A stretch of 64,000 nucleotides of DNA, from positions 2,232,001-2,296,000 of the forward strand of contig NZ_CP013692.1 of assembly GCF_001477625.1 (NCBI RefSeq). The letters are read 5' to 3'. Shown piece by piece: positions 27,387 to 37,340 of this stretch. The notes under the pieces were generated by a model, which was not told where the DNA came from, searched no databases, and saw nothing but the letters and a program-made list of their open reading frames with translations. The DNA is from Paucibacter sp. KCTC 42545. Lineage in GTDB: Bacteria; Pseudomonadota; Gammaproteobacteria; Burkholderiales; Burkholderiaceae_C. The translations under genes were made by a program, and so were the position numbers. Positions within the stretch are counted from its first letter, which is position 1; each line of letters opens with the position of its first letter.

Positions 27387-29462
27387 ATGAGGATATTGAA
27401 GCGAAAGACTCTGGGCTTGCAACGCTCGCTGTGCTTGCTCAGCGTGGCATTAGCGACCTTCACCGGTCAAACCAGCTGGGCGCAAAGCCCTGCGGCCGGA
27501 GCAGCATCCACAGCGCCCCCCATAGAGGACTTCTTCCGCCTGCCGCAGTACTTTGGCGGCGAGCTGTCGCCTGATGGCCAATGGTTGGCCGTCATCGCCT
27601 CACCCGAAGGTCGACGCACCCAACTGATCGTCGTCAATCTGCGTGACCTGAAAAGTGCCCGCGCCCTGGTCACCATGGATGACAGCGACATCCACCAGGT
27701 CCACTGGGTGAACAACAAGCGCTTGGTGTTTGACATCGCGCAGCTGCAAGAAGCGACCGACAAGCCCACGGCTCGCGGCCTGTGGGCCGTGGACCGGGAC
27801 GGCGGCGATTTCAGGCAATTGGTCAATGCCCGCTCCAGCGTGCCCAATACGAATATGGAGGGGGGCTCCCGCCTGGCCAACTCCCGCCTCAAAGAGCGCA
27901 GCGAAACCTTGCTGCCCTGGACCTGGCGTCTGCAAGATGTGGTGCGCGACGGCAGCGCCGACGTCATCCTGCGGCAAAACAACTATGACGGCAATGGCGA
28001 ATTCAGCTCCGCCAGCTTAGCCCGCATCAACACCTATAGCGCGCAAAAACAGCAGTTGGTGGACGACGCACCCGCCCATGTCCATCACTGGCTGACGGAC
28101 AGCGCGGGCAAGGCCGTCGGCGCCATCACCCAGGAAAAAGACAAGATTGCGCTCTACCTGGCTCGCAAAGAAGGCTCGGGCTGGCAGCTGTGGCGCCGCG
28201 CCCCTCGCGTGGAGGAAGGCATTCCCCGCTGGCTAGATATTTCCAGCACCGGCGAAATCTATATGGTGGGCGCCGGCAAATCGCCCGGCGCGGGAGAGGC
28301 CTTGCTGCTGCTAGACCCCAAGAAGCCCCAGCAAGAGCTGCAAGAACTCTTGCGCATCAAAGACTATGACTTCCGCGGTGAGTTGGTGCTGGACGAAAAA
28401 TCCGGCCGCCTGCTGGGCGCTCATTTCGAGGCCGAGACCCAAGACAGCGTCTGGCTCGATCCTGCGATGAAAGCCCTGCAAGCCGAGGTCGACCAAGCCA
28501 TGCGCAGCACGGTGAATCAAATCCTTTGCCGCGATTGCCTGAACTCGGACCTGGTGGTGGTGAAGTCTCACTCCGACCGCCAACCCATGGCCTTCAGCAT
28601 TTACGACCGTCAAAACAAGAGCCTCAAGACGATTTTGCTGTCCCGACCTTGGATCAAGCCCGGCGCCATGGCCGCCCGGGAGAACGTGCGTATTCCGGCC
28701 CGCGACGGCCTGATGCTGCCCACGCTAGTGACCCGCCCCAAGTCCAGCCAACCCTTGCCCACCGTGGTTCTGGTGCATGGCGGCCCCTTCTCCCGCGGCA
28801 ATCACTGGGAGTGGAGCGCCATCCCGCAATACCTGGCCTCGCGCGGCTATTTGGTGATCGAAACCGACTTCCGCGGCAGCGAAGGCTATGGCAGCAGTTT
28901 CGAGCGCGCGGGCTGGAAGCAATGGGGCACAGGCATGGTGGACGATGTGGTGGACACCACCCGCTGGGCCGTGGCCAAGGGCTATGCCGATGCCGCGCGC
29001 ATCTGCATCGCCGGCGGTAGCTACGGTGGCTACGCCAGCATGATGGCCTTGATCCGCTATCCCGAGACCTTCAAGTGCGGCATCAACTGGGTCGGTGTGT
29101 CCGACCTCGCGCTGCTCTACACCTCACTCAACAGCGATCAAGGCGCCCTGGGTCTGAGCTACGACATGCCCATCATGGTGGGTGACCCCAAGGCCGATGG
29201 CGAGATGCTCAAGCAGAACTCGCCCCTGCAACAAGCCGCGCGCCTGAAGCAGCCCCTGTTGATGGCCTATGGCGCCATCGACCGCCGCGTGCCCATGGAA
29301 CATGGCGTGAAGATGCGCGACGCCTTGCAAGCCAGCGGCAACAAGCAAGTGGAATGGGTGCTCTACCCCGAGGAAGGCCATGGCTGGCGCGGGCCAGAGA
29401 CCCACAAGGACTTCTGGGGCCGGGTCGAGCGCTTTTTGGGGCGCCAAATGGCGGCGCAGTGA
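27387..29462 (+). CDS. S9 family (prolyl oligopeptidase-like) serine peptidase
   Basis: Secreted alpha/beta-hydrolase peptidase, 691 aa. The signal peptide (SLCLLSVALATFTGQTSWAQS) is followed by a beta-propeller of about 380 residues (EDFFRLPQYFGGELSPDGQ at its start) and a catalytic domain with Ser in GGSYGGYAS (about 548), Asp in GAIDRRVP (about 631) and His in EEGHGW (about 664). The oxyanion-side motif VLVHGGPFSRG is also present. I chose ATG 27387, which has a GAGGGAT site upstream; in-frame GTG 27348 and ATG 27372 are alternatives. It probably degrades peptides in the periplasm. Confidence 0.92.
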   Translation: MRILKRKTLGLQRSLCLLSVALATFTGQTSWAQSPAAGAASTAPPIEDFFRLPQYFGGELSPDGQWLAVIASPEGRRTQLIVVNLRDLKSARALVTMDDSDIHQVHWVNNKRLVFDIAQLQEATDKPTARGLWAVDRDGGDFRQLVNARSSVPNTNMEGGSRLANSRLKERSETLLPWTWRLQDVVRDGSADVILRQNNYDGNGEFSSASLARINTYSAQKQQLVDDAPAHVHHWLTDSAGKAVGAITQEKDKIALYLARKEGSGWQLWRRAPRVEEGIPRWLDISSTGEIYMVGAGKSPGAGEALLLLDPKKPQQELQELLRIKDYDFRGELVLDEKSGRLLGAHFEAETQDSVWLDPAMKALQAEVDQAMRSTVNQILCRDCLNSDLVVVKSHSDRQPMAFSIYDRQNKSLKTILLSRPWIKPGAMAARENVRIPARDGLMLPTLVTRPKSSQPLPTVVLVHGGPFSRGNHWEWSAIPQYLASRGYLVIETDFRGSEGYGSSFERAGWKQWGTGMVDDVVDTTRWAVAKGYADAARICIAGGSYGGYASMMALIRYPETFKCGINWVGVSDLALLYTSLNSDQGALGLSYDMPIMVGDPKADGEMLKQNSPLQQAARLKQPLLMAYGAIDRRVPMEHGVKMRDALQASGNKQVEWVLYPEEGHGWRGPETHKDFWGRVERFLGRQMAAQ

Positions 29463-29481
29463 GGCCAGAGGGGCTGAAAGT

Positions 29482-29505
29482 GGGCGAGCTATGGCTCGCC
29501 CTTTT
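29482..29505 (+). terminator. Rho-independent terminator after the S9 peptidase
   Basis: GGGCGAGC-TATG-GCTCGCCC stem-loop followed by TTTT, 20 bases after the stop, between converging genes. Confidence 0.85.
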
Positions 29506-29510
29506 CGTGC

Positions 29511-30398
29511 TTAGCCGATGGCCTTGACCACCAAGCCAGCCAGCTCCGCGTGAATGGCGTTGAGCTCGTCCACACTTTGCGCTGAACCGCTCATAAAAAC
29601 CGCCATCAGCAAGGGCGCCTGCTCAGGCTTCCACGCAATGGCCACATCATTGACGGCGCCACCCGCCCCGGTGCCGGTCTTATCGCCGGCGCGCCAGCCT
29701 TCGGGCAAACCGGCGCGCAAGCGCTGCAAGCCTGTCGTGCTGCCCACCATCCACCCCACCAGCAACTGAAGGGCCTCTTCGCTCAAGCGATTGCCCAGCA
29801 GCAAGGCTTCCATGCTGTTGACAAAGGCGGCCGGTGTAGTGGTGTCGCGTTCATCGCCGGCTTGATTGCTGTTCAGCGCCGGCTCGATGCGGTCCGAGCG
29901 GGTGTGCGGATCACCCAGTTCGCGCAGGAAGCGCGTCAGCCCGGGCGGGCCACCCACCAAGGGAAAGAGCAAATTGGCAGCAGGGTTGTCGCTGACCGTC
30001 ACGATGGCCTCGCATAACTCGCCCACACTCATCACACCCCGGCCATTGACCAAACGGGCCGAGGTGATGGGCGCATGGGCCAGCATGTCATTGCTGCTGT
30101 AGCGGATGGGCTTGTCCAGATTCAGCTGACCCGCATCCACCCGCGCCAACACGGCCGCGGCCAGCAAGAGCTTGAAGGTGGAGCAAAAAGCAAAGCGCTG
30201 ATCGGCCTGAAAAGCGATCTGCGCCCGGCTGCCGCTGTTCAGCGCAAACAGGCCGATGCGGCCACCGCTGCGCTTTTGCAGCGCGTCAAGTCGGGCCTGC
30301 AACTCAGACTCGGCCGCCCAAACGCCCGAGGCCAAGCCTAGGCCTGAAATCAGCAGGGCTCGCCGTGCGATGTCAGCGCCGCTCAATAGGCCCTTCAA
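29511..30398 (-). CDS. Class A beta-lactamase
   Basis: Periplasmic serine beta-lactamase, 295 aa, hydrolysing beta-lactam antibiotics through an acyl-enzyme. All catalytic motifs are intact: S73-T-F-K76 in FCSTFK (Ambler Ser70), SDN 136-138 (Ambler 130), E172 in RIEPALN (Ambler Glu166), and K240-T-G (Ambler 234). The omega-loop continues GDERDTTTP as in active enzymes. Cys72 precedes the active Ser, but the residue after the KTG block is Gly/Ala rather than Cys, so the disulfide of KPC/SME-type carbapenemases is absent. A twin-arginine-like N-terminus ([18 protein letters not shown]) may direct export. Its ATG overlaps the parC stop by four bases, so it is translated from the parE-parC operon. 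Confidence 0.95.
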   Translation of the reverse strand: MKGLLSGADIARRALLISGLGLASGVWAAESELQARLDALQKRSGGRIGLFALNSGSRAQIAFQADQRFAFCSTFKLLLAAAVLARVDAGQLNLDKPIRYSSNDMLAHAPITSARLVNGRGVMSVGELCEAIVTVSDNPAANLLFPLVGGPPGLTRFLRELGDPHTRSDRIEPALNSNQAGDERDTTTPAAFVNSMEALLLGNRLSEEALQLLVGWMVGSTTGLQRLRAGLPEGWRAGDKTGTGAGGAVNDVAIAWKPEQAPLLMAVFMSGSAQSVDELNAIHAELAGLVVKAIG

Positions 30399-32893
30399 GG
30401 CGCCTGCACCCGCAAGACTTTTTGGAAGGCTTCGACGGCCTTGCCCTTGCGCGCCCGCTTGCCGGCATAAGCAGCCAAGCCAACGCCCTTCAGAATCTCT
30501 TCCTTGGGCTTGGCGCCGCGGCCCAGGCCCTGCACCAGCAGGCTTTGGCTGAATGCCGCCACACCCAGGAGTTGATCCTTGCCTTCCAGGTCCATCAGGG
30601 TCAGGCCACGGCCGCCCTTGGGCTGATGCTTCAGCTCGTCCAAGGCATAGGTCAGCAAGCGGCCCTGTTCAGACAAGCAAGCCAGTTGCAGGCCCAGCAC
30701 TTCGCCGGCGGGCAGCAAGGCCGGCGGCAGCGGCTTCTCGTTGCCTTCCAGGCTGAGGAAGGTCTTGCCGGCTTTTTGGCGGCCGACCAGATCACTCAGC
30801 TGCGCCACCAAACCAAAGCCGCCGCTGCCGGCCAGCACCAGGCGCTGATTGCCGGCGCCGGCCAGGTAATGCGCGATTTGCGTGCCGGATTCCAGCTCGA
30901 TCAAGGTGGTGATGGGCTGGCCATCACCGCGCCCGCCAGGCAGCACCGACACCGGCACCGAATAAACCCGGCCATTGCTGCCGAACACGATCAGCGGATC
31001 CACGCTGCGGCACTGGAAGGTGCCGTAGAGCTGGTCGCCAGATTTGAATGCCAAGGCGGCCGGAGCCACCTCATGGCCCTTGAGCGCACGTACCCAGCCC
31101 TTTTGGCTGACCACCACCGTCACCGGCTCATCAACGATGCGCACCTCGGCCGTCGCGCGCTTTTCTTCCTGAATCAGGGTGCGGCGCTCATCGCCGTACT
31201 GCTTGGCATCGGCCTCGATCTCTTTGATGACGGTGCGCTTCAAGCTGCCGGGGTTGCCCAGAATGTCTTCCAGCTTGCCTTGCTCCAGGCGCAGCGCGCT
31301 CAATTCCTGCTCGATCTTGATCGCCTCCAGGCGCGCCAATTGGCGCAGGCGGATTTCAAGAATGTCTTCAGCCTGACGCTCACTCAGGCGGAAGCGCTCG
31401 ATCAGCGCCGGCTTGGGCTCATCGGCATTGCGGATGATGCGAATCACCTCGTCGATATTGAGCAGCACCAGCTGCCGGCCTTCCAGCACATGGATGCGGT
31501 CCAGCACCTTGTTCAGGCGATGCTGGGTGCGGCGCTGCACCGTCACCTGGCGGTAGCCCAGCCATTCGCTCAGGATCTGGCGCAAGCTCTTCAGCGTGGG
31601 ACGGCCATCGGCGCCAATCATGGTCAGATTGATTGAGGCCGAGGTCTCCAGGCTGGTGTGCGCCAGCAGCGTGGTGATCAGGTCTTGCTGCTCCACCGTG
31701 CGGCTCTTGGGCTCGAACACCAGGCGCACGGCGGAGTCTTTGCTCGACTCATCACGCACGCAGTCCAGCACCGCCAGCAAGCTGGCCTTGAGCTGCAACT
31801 GCTCTTGGCTGAGCGTCTTTTTGCCGGCCTTGACCTTGGGGTTGGAGAGTTCTTCCACCTCTTCCAGCACTTTTTGCGAGCTGGTGCCGTGCGGCAACTC
31901 GGTCACCACCAACTGCCATTGGCCGCGCGCCAGGTCTTCGATCTTCCAGCGCGCGCGCAGCTTCATGCTGCCGCGGCCGCTCTGGTAGGCCGAACGGATA
32001 TCGTCGGCCGAGCTGATCAACTGGCCGCCGCCGGGATAGTCCGGTCCGGGCAGCAAGGTGTAAAGCTCATCATCCGAGAGCTTGTCGTTCTTCAGCAAAG
32101 CCACGGCGGCCGAGGCCACCTCGCGCAGATTGTGGCTGGGCACTTCGGTGGCCATGCCCACGGCGATGCCGCTGGCGCCGTTGAGCAGCACAAAAGGCAG
32201 GCGCGCCGGCAACTGGCTGGGCTCTTGGGTAGAACCGTCGTAATTGGGGACAAAGTCCACCGTGCCTTCGTCGATTTCGTCCAGCAGCAAGCGGCTGATG
32301 GGCGCCAAGCGGGCTTCGGTGTAACGCATGGCCGCCGCGCCATCGCCGTCACGGCTACCGAAATTGCCCTGGCCGTCGATCAGCGGATAGCGCTGCGAGA
32401 AGTCCTGCGCCATGCGCACCAGGGCGTCGTACACCGACTGGTCGCCGTGCGGGTGAAAGCGGCCCAACACATCACCCACCACGCGCGCGCCCTTGACGGG
32501 CTTGGCGCCGGTGGTGCCACTGAAGCTCAGACCCATGCGGTCCATGGAATAGAGGATGCGGCGCTGCACCGGCTTTTGGCCGTCGCAAACATCCGGCAAG
32601 GCGCGGCCCTTGACCACGCTCAGTGCATATTCCAGATACGCCCGCTCGGCGTAGCGACCCAGGGTCAGGGCATCACCGGGCTCATCGCCCGAGCCTGAGC
32701 CGCTGCCGGCATCAGGGGGCACGGGCGGCGCGGGTGGCACTGCAGGCGCGGCGGCTTGCGAGTCCGGCGTTTGAGCACTCACATCGCTCAGCATCTGTTC
32801 CGGCGTTTGCTCCGCTGCGCTTTCCAGCTTGTTGTCCGGCTTGTTTTCCGGCACTTGCTCCGGCGAATCAAAATCAATAGGGGTCTGGTTCAT
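30395..32893 (-). CDS. parC: DNA topoisomerase IV subunit A
   Basis: Breakage-reunion subunit of topoisomerase IV, which decatenates daughter chromosomes; 832 aa. Core motifs: [32 protein letters not shown], and catalytic Tyr191 in [10 protein letters not shown]. The C-terminal half shows beta-pinwheel repeats ([17 protein letters not shown]). The first 70 or so residues are an unusual Pro/Ala/Gln-rich acidic extension before [15 protein letters not shown]. In the quinolone-resistance region the positions equal to E. coli Ser80 and Glu84 are Gln152 and Asp156 ([14 protein letters not shown]). The transglycosylase stop lies two bases before the start; the beta-lactamase start overlaps its stop. 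Confidence 0.96.
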   Translation of the reverse strand: MNQTPIDFDSPEQVPENKPDNKLESAAEQTPEQMLSDVSAQTPDSQAAAPAVPPAPPVPPDAGSGSGSGDEPGDALTLGRYAERAYLEYALSVVKGRALPDVCDGQKPVQRRILYSMDRMGLSFSGTTGAKPVKGARVVGDVLGRFHPHGDQSVYDALVRMAQDFSQRYPLIDGQGNFGSRDGDGAAAMRYTEARLAPISRLLLDEIDEGTVDFVPNYDGSTQEPSQLPARLPFVLLNGASGIAVGMATEVPSHNLREVASAAVALLKNDKLSDDELYTLLPGPDYPGGGQLISSADDIRSAYQSGRGSMKLRARWKIEDLARGQWQLVVTELPHGTSSQKVLEEVEELSNPKVKAGKKTLSQEQLQLKASLLAVLDCVRDESSKDSAVRLVFEPKSRTVEQQDLITTLLAHTSLETSASINLTMIGADGRPTLKSLRQILSEWLGYRQVTVQRRTQHRLNKVLDRIHVLEGRQLVLLNIDEVIRIIRNADEPKPALIERFRLSERQAEDILEIRLRQLARLEAIKIEQELSALRLEQGKLEDILGNPGSLKRTVIKEIEADAKQYGDERRTLIQEEKRATAEVRIVDEPVTVVVSQKGWVRALKGHEVAPAALAFKSGDQLYGTFQCRSVDPLIVFGSNGRVYSVPVSVLPGGRGDGQPITTLIELESGTQIAHYLAGAGNQRLVLAGSGGFGLVAQLSDLVGRQKAGKTFLSLEGNEKPLPPALLPAGEVLGLQLACLSEQGRLLTYALDELKHQPKGGRGLTLMDLEGKDQLLGVAAFSQSLLVQGLGRGAKPKEEILKGVGLAAYAGKRARKGKAVEAFQKVLRVQAP

Positions 32894-32895
32894 GG

Positions 32896-33618
32896 TCAGG
32901 ATGAGTGAATCTTCAAGTGCTGAGCCTGGGCCGGCAGCCGGCTTTGCAGCAGGGCCCAGTAAAGCTCTAGCACCAAATGGACATGGGCCTGGGTTTCAGC
33001 GATGGGCGGCACGCGCCCGCCGGCGCGGCGCACCGCGCCCTCGCCAGCATTCCAGGCCGCCAAGGCCGCATCGATGCGGCCAAAACGTTTGATCAAATCC
33101 GCCAACATGCGCGCACCGGTCATGACATTGGTGCGCGGGTCAAACAGCAATTGCTGCAAATTGGCATTGGCGTTGGCCACCAAGCCGGCGCTGGCGTAGC
33201 GGCTGGCGGCGATGCTGGTGATCTGCATCAGCCCCACAGCGCCTCGTGGCGACAGGGCATCGCGCTTATAGCCCGATTCCACCGCGATGATGGCCTTGAG
33301 CAGCTCCATGTCCACGCCATGGGCCGCGGCGGCCTCGCGCAAAAAAGGCTGCACCGACTTCACCTCGGGCGCAATCTCCAGCCAGGTCAGCAGGCCCTGG
33401 CTGCCGTCGCTCTTGCCCGGCACGCGGCCATTTCCTGCTTCCGCGCCAGCGGGCTTGCCGGCCCCGGCCAGCACCAGGGAATAGCTGCCGTTCAAAGGCT
33501 TGCTGGCCAGATGGGCAACGCCCTTGCCGTCGACAAAGCCCCACAGCTCGGCCTGCACGGGCGCAGCAACACCAAGCAGCAGCATGATGCTGGACAGGAG
33601 CAGCGAGCGCGCTTTCAC
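32896..33618 (-). CDS. Periplasmic lytic transglycosylase (SLT family)
   Basis: Secreted murein-cleaving enzyme, 240 aa. Signal peptide [15 protein letters not shown]; the next 70 residues ([21 protein letters not shown]) resemble the short N-terminal domain of betaproteobacterial transglycosylases. The SLT domain has the catalytic Glu in AIIAVESGY, then [11 protein letters not shown], and [15 protein letters not shown]. It releases anhydromuropeptides from peptidoglycan. It lies between a GNAT gene (overlap 4 bases) and parC, in the same operon as a beta-lactamase; anhydromuropeptides are the usual signals for beta-lactamase induction, although no AmpR/AmpG is encoded here. Confidence 0.92.
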   Translation of the reverse strand: MKARSLLLSSIMLLLGVAAPVQAELWGFVDGKGVAHLASKPLNGSYSLVLAGAGKPAGAEAGNGRVPGKSDGSQGLLTWLEIAPEVKSVQPFLREAAAAHGVDMELLKAIIAVESGYKRDALSPRGAVGLMQITSIAASRYASAGLVANANANLQQLLFDPRTNVMTGARMLADLIKRFGRIDAALAAWNAGEGAVRRAGGRVPPIAETQAHVHLVLELYWALLQSRLPAQAQHLKIHSS

Positions 33619-34160
33619 CCAGCCTCCTGCCCCAGCGCCACGCGCGCTTGGTATTCGCGGTCCAGCATGGACATGACGATCAGGCTGTCATAGCCGTCGG
33701 CACCCTGGCCGCTGAGCTTGACGCTCTCGCGCAAACGCCCTTCCTCGACAAAGCCTTCGCTGGCATACAGGCGCAACGCGCGCTGATTCAGCGCCTTCAC
33801 ATCGAGCCAGAAGCGGTGCGCGTGCAACTGCGTGAAGGCCATTTTCTTGAGCAAGCGCATCGCCGCCCGGCCCAGGCCTTGGCCCTGGCCTTTGGGCAGC
33901 AAGACGATGCGTTTGAGCTCCACCGAGCGATGCGGGTTGCGGCAGCCCTGAAAAATCACATAGCCGCCGCGCTTGGCCTCAGGCCCCATCTCGACGATGA
34001 AGTGGCGTGAATCCGGGAAGCGCAGCGCCCCCTCATGCTGGGTGCGCTCCCAGGGCGTGATGAAGGGCACATTGGCCGCGTCCTGCTCCACCGACACCAC
34101 GAAGTCCAGATCGGACAGCATGGTGGGGCGCAGATGGATGCGGGGCGTGGGCGGGCTCAT
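33615..34160 (-). CDS. GNAT family N-acetyltransferase
   Basis: Cytoplasmic acetyl-CoA-dependent acetyltransferase, 181 aa. The N-terminal strand IHLRPTMLSDLDFVVSVEQD resembles RimJ/RimL-like GNATs. The acetyl-CoA pyrophosphate loop is PKGQGQGLGRAAMRLL, and the C-terminal segment NQRALRLYASEGFVEEGRLRESV is characteristic of the superfamily. The substrate is unknown. It is packed between parE (7 bases upstream) and the transglycosylase gene (4-base overlap). Confidence 0.88.
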   Translation of the reverse strand: MSPPTPRIHLRPTMLSDLDFVVSVEQDAANVPFITPWERTQHEGALRFPDSRHFIVEMGPEAKRGGYVIFQGCRNPHRSVELKRIVLLPKGQGQGLGRAAMRLLKKMAFTQLHAHRFWLDVKALNQRALRLYASEGFVEEGRLRESVKLSGQGADGYDSLIVMSMLDREYQARVALGQEAG

Positions 34161-34167
34161 GGCTCAA

Positions 34168-36159
34168 TCAGACGTCGATTTCAATCGCGTCGCCGTTGAT
34201 TTCCATCAGCTCACGGCGCGAGGCCGCTTCGCCCTTGCCCATCAGCTTGTTGATGGCAACTTCGGTCTCGCCAAGGCTCAAGTGGCCGTAGCTGATCGGT
34301 GACAGGCGGCGGGTCTCGGGGTTCAGGGTGGTGTCCCACAGCTGAGTGGCACTCATCTCGCCCAGGCCTTTGAAGCGGCTGATGCTCCAGCTGCCTTCTC
34401 GGGCGCCTTCTTTGCGCAGCTTGTCCAGGGTGGCGGTGAGCTCGCCCTCGTCCAGCGCGTAAATCTTGGCGGCCGGCTTCTTGCCGCGCGCCGGGGCATC
34501 CACCCGGTACAAGGGCGGGCGGGCCACATAAACATGGCCAGCTTCGACCAGCTTGGGGAAGTGGCGGAAGAACAGCGTCAGCAACAGCACCTGGATGTGG
34601 GAGCCGTCCACGTCAGCGTCTGAGAGGATGCAGACCTTGCCGTAGCGCAGGCCGCTGAGGTCGGGCGAGTCGTTCTTGCCATGCGGGTCCACGCCCAGCG
34701 CCACGGCGATGTCGTGGATCTCGTTATTGGCGAACAGGCGGTCGCGCTCCACCTCCCAGGTGTTCAAGACCTTGCCGCGCAGCGGCAAGATGGCTTGGGT
34801 TTCCTTGTTGCGGCCCATCTTGGCGCTGCCGCCGGCCGAGTCACCCTCGACCAGGAAGACCTCGTTATGCAGCAGATCGCGGCTCTCGCAATCGGTCAGC
34901 TTGCCCGGCAACACGGCCACGCCCGAGCCCTTGCGCTTCTCGACTTTTTGGCTGGCGCGCTGGCGGGTTTGCGCCTGCTTGATCACCAGCTCGGCCAGCT
35001 TTTTGCCATGCTCGACATGCTGGTTCAGCCACAGCTCCAGGCCGGGCTTGACGTAGGTGGAGACCAGACGCAGTGCGTCGCGGCTGTTCAGGCGTTCCTT
35101 GGTCTGGCCCTGGAACTGCGGGTCCAACACCTTGGCCGAGAGCACGAAGGAGGCACGCGAGAACACATCGTCCGGCATCAGCTTGACGCCCTTGGGCAGG
35201 AGGCTGTGCAGCTCAATAAAGCCCTTGATGGCGCCGAACAAGCCGTCCTTCAGCCCCGACTCATGGGTGCCGCCGGCCACGGTGGGGATCAGGTTGACAT
35301 AGCTCTCGCGCATGGGCGCGCCTTCTTCGGTGAAGGCCACGCACCAACCCGCGCCCTCGCCTTCGGCGAAGTTTTCGGTCTCAGCCTTGCTGGCGTATTG
35401 CTCGCCCTCGTAGAGCGGGATCAGCGGCTCGGCCGTCAGGGTCTGCAGCAGATAGTCGCGCAGGCCGCCCTGGTAGGTCCAGGTCTGCACATCGCCGGTT
35501 TTCTCGTTCGTCAGCGTCACGATGACGCCGGGCATCAAAACGGCCTTGCTGCGCAAGAGATGCACCAACTCATGCTTGGGCAGTTCGGCACTTTCAAAAT
35601 ACTTGGCATCGGGCCAGACACGCACAGTGGTGCCCTGCTTGCGGTCGCCGCGCACGGCGGGCCGGGCCACCACGGGCTCCACCACATCGCCGTTCTCAAA
35701 GGCCAGCGTGGCCACCTGGCCCTCGCGCCAGACCGTCACTTCCAGGCGTTTGGCCAGCGCATTGGTCACGCTGACGCCCACGCCGTGCAGGCCGCCGGAG
35801 AAGCTGTAAGCCCCGCCCGAGCCCTTGTCGAACTTGCCGCCGGCGTGCAGCCGGGTGAACACAATTTCCACCACCGGCACGCCCTCTTCGGGGTGCAGGC
35901 CGAAGGGGATGCCACGGCCGTCGTCGGCAATGGTCACCGAACCGTCTTGGTGCTGGGTCAGGTCAATGCGCTTGCCGAAACCGGCCAGGGCCTCGTCGGC
36001 CGCGTTGTCGATCACTTCCTGAATGGTGTGCAGCGGATTGTCCGTGCGGGTGTACATGCCCGGGCGTTGCTTGACGGGTTCAAGCCCCTTGAGCACGCGA
36101 ATGGACGCTTCGCCATAGGAAGCGGGGGAGGAATTGGTAGTGCCTTTAGTCGTCGCCAT
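34168..36159 (-). CDS. parE: DNA topoisomerase IV subunit B
   Basis: ATPase subunit of topoisomerase IV, 663 aa. GHKL domain with YTRTDNPLHTIQEVIDNAADEAL and SGGLHGVGVSVTNAL; TOPRIM motifs EGDSAGGSAKMGRNKE, PLRGKVLNTW and the DxD in ILSDADVDGSHI; and a C-terminal RFKGLGEMSATQLWDTT ending in AIEIDV. I chose ATG 36159 (MATTKGTTNSS); an earlier in-frame ATG at 36189 adds a non-conserved leader. It is the first gene of the run parE-GNAT-transglycosylase-parC-beta-lactamase. Confidence 0.96.
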   Translation of the reverse strand: MATTKGTTNSSPASYGEASIRVLKGLEPVKQRPGMYTRTDNPLHTIQEVIDNAADEALAGFGKRIDLTQHQDGSVTIADDGRGIPFGLHPEEGVPVVEIVFTRLHAGGKFDKGSGGAYSFSGGLHGVGVSVTNALAKRLEVTVWREGQVATLAFENGDVVEPVVARPAVRGDRKQGTTVRVWPDAKYFESAELPKHELVHLLRSKAVLMPGVIVTLTNEKTGDVQTWTYQGGLRDYLLQTLTAEPLIPLYEGEQYASKAETENFAEGEGAGWCVAFTEEGAPMRESYVNLIPTVAGGTHESGLKDGLFGAIKGFIELHSLLPKGVKLMPDDVFSRASFVLSAKVLDPQFQGQTKERLNSRDALRLVSTYVKPGLELWLNQHVEHGKKLAELVIKQAQTRQRASQKVEKRKGSGVAVLPGKLTDCESRDLLHNEVFLVEGDSAGGSAKMGRNKETQAILPLRGKVLNTWEVERDRLFANNEIHDIAVALGVDPHGKNDSPDLSGLRYGKVCILSDADVDGSHIQVLLLTLFFRHFPKLVEAGHVYVARPPLYRVDAPARGKKPAAKIYALDEGELTATLDKLRKEGAREGSWSISRFKGLGEMSATQLWDTTLNPETRRLSPISYGHLSLGETEVAINKLMGKGEAASRRELMEINGDAIEIDV

Positions 36160-36227
36160 GGCGGCGATTGTAGAGAGCAGGATTCCCACCTTGCCCCGAA
36201 AAAGGGCGCCGTCGGATCCAAGAAGGC

Positions 36228-37262
36228 TTAAGCCCCCTGTTCAAAGCCCTGCAAGACCGCCAGCACATTGAGCCCGATCGCCTCGGTGGCATAGCCGCCC
36301 TCTTGCAAAAACAGCGTGGGCAAGCCAAAACGAGCCAGGCGCTCGCCCAGGCGGGTAAATTCCGGCTGGTCCAACTGGAAATGCGAAATCGGGTCACCGG
36401 CAAAGGTATCCACGCCCAGGGACACGATCAGCAATTCGGGCGCATAGGCCTGCAGCCGGGCCAGCGCGGCCTCCAGGCGCTCAAACCACTGCTCATTCGT
36501 GGCGCCGGCAGGCAGCGGGAAATTGGCATTGAAGCCCAGGCCGGCGCCAGCGCCGGCTTCGTCTGCATGACCCAGGAAGAAGGGGTATTCGGTCTGCGGG
36601 TCGCCATGAATGCTGGCGAAAAAGACATCAGCGCGCTCGTAAAAGATCGCTTGAGTGCCGTTGCCGTGGTGGTAGTCCACATCCAGGATGGCGATCTTCT
36701 TCAGGCCTTGGTCCAGCGCAGCCTGTGCCGCCACCGCCGCGTTATTGACGAAGCAATAGCCGCCAAAGAAGTCGCTGCCCGCGTGATGGCCGGGCGGGCG
36801 TGTCAGCACATAGGCGCTGCGCTCACCGGCCAGCAACAGGTCCAGTCCGGTCAGCGCGGCTTGGGCGCCCCAAAAAGCGGCATCCCAGGCGCCGGCGGTC
36901 AGCGGCGTGCCGCTGTCCATGGAATAAAGCCCCATGCGGGCGGCAAAGCTCTGCGGCTCGATATCGTGACGCAAGCTGCGCACCGGCCACACAGCAGGGA
37001 AAGCATCCCCCTCCCCGCCCAAGGCCTGCCACTCCTCCCAAGCGCCGGCCAGAAAGTTCAAGTAACGCGAGCTGTGAACCCGCGCCAAGGCCTGCAAGCC
37101 ATGATTGACCGGGGCCAGGATAGGCCCCAAGTCGGCGCCCTGCACCGCCTGCAGAATGAAATCAGCCCGCGCCGGCGTCTCAAAAGCCGGCACTAGGCGG
37201 CCGCGGAAGAATTCATGGGTGGCGGCGTGCGCCGGATGCTTGTCGTTGTAGATGGTTTTCAA
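36228..37262 (-). CDS. Histone-deacetylase superfamily protein, acetylpolyamine deacetylase-like
   Basis: Zinc-dependent amidohydrolase, 344 aa, of the bacterial HDAC/acetylpolyamine amidohydrolase type, which removes acetyl groups from N-acetylated polyamines. It begins KTIYNDKHPAHAATHEFF...LVPAFE as in acetylpolyamine enzymes. The charge-relay pair lies in RPPGHHAG, the zinc ligands in DVDYHHGNGTQAIF (Asp, His) and GVDTFAGDP (Asp), and a substrate-side Tyr region is near the end (QEGGYATEAIG). I place the start at the TTG codon at 37262 behind CCCGAGGACC; upstream in-frame codons lack similarity. Confidence 0.87.
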   Translation of the reverse strand: MKTIYNDKHPAHAATHEFFRGRLVPAFETPARADFILQAVQGADLGPILAPVNHGLQALARVHSSRYLNFLAGAWEEWQALGGEGDAFPAVWPVRSLRHDIEPQSFAARMGLYSMDSGTPLTAGAWDAAFWGAQAALTGLDLLLAGERSAYVLTRPPGHHAGSDFFGGYCFVNNAAVAAQAALDQGLKKIAILDVDYHHGNGTQAIFYERADVFFASIHGDPQTEYPFFLGHADEAGAGAGLGFNANFPLPAGATNEQWFERLEAALARLQAYAPELLIVSLGVDTFAGDPISHFQLDQPEFTRLGERLARFGLPTLFLQEGGYATEAIGLNVLAVLQGFEQGA

Positions 37263-37340
37263 GACGGGTCCTCGGGTAGCTGCAAGCAGATCTCGGCGCA
37301 AGCTCAAGCGCCTTTGAACTGGGTATGCCTGCAGTTTGCA

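Noticed and set aside
34681..36231. 516-codon open frame antisense to parE
   Set aside because: Same cause: high third-position GC keeps the opposite frame open. The translation is His/Gln/Ala-rich without domains.
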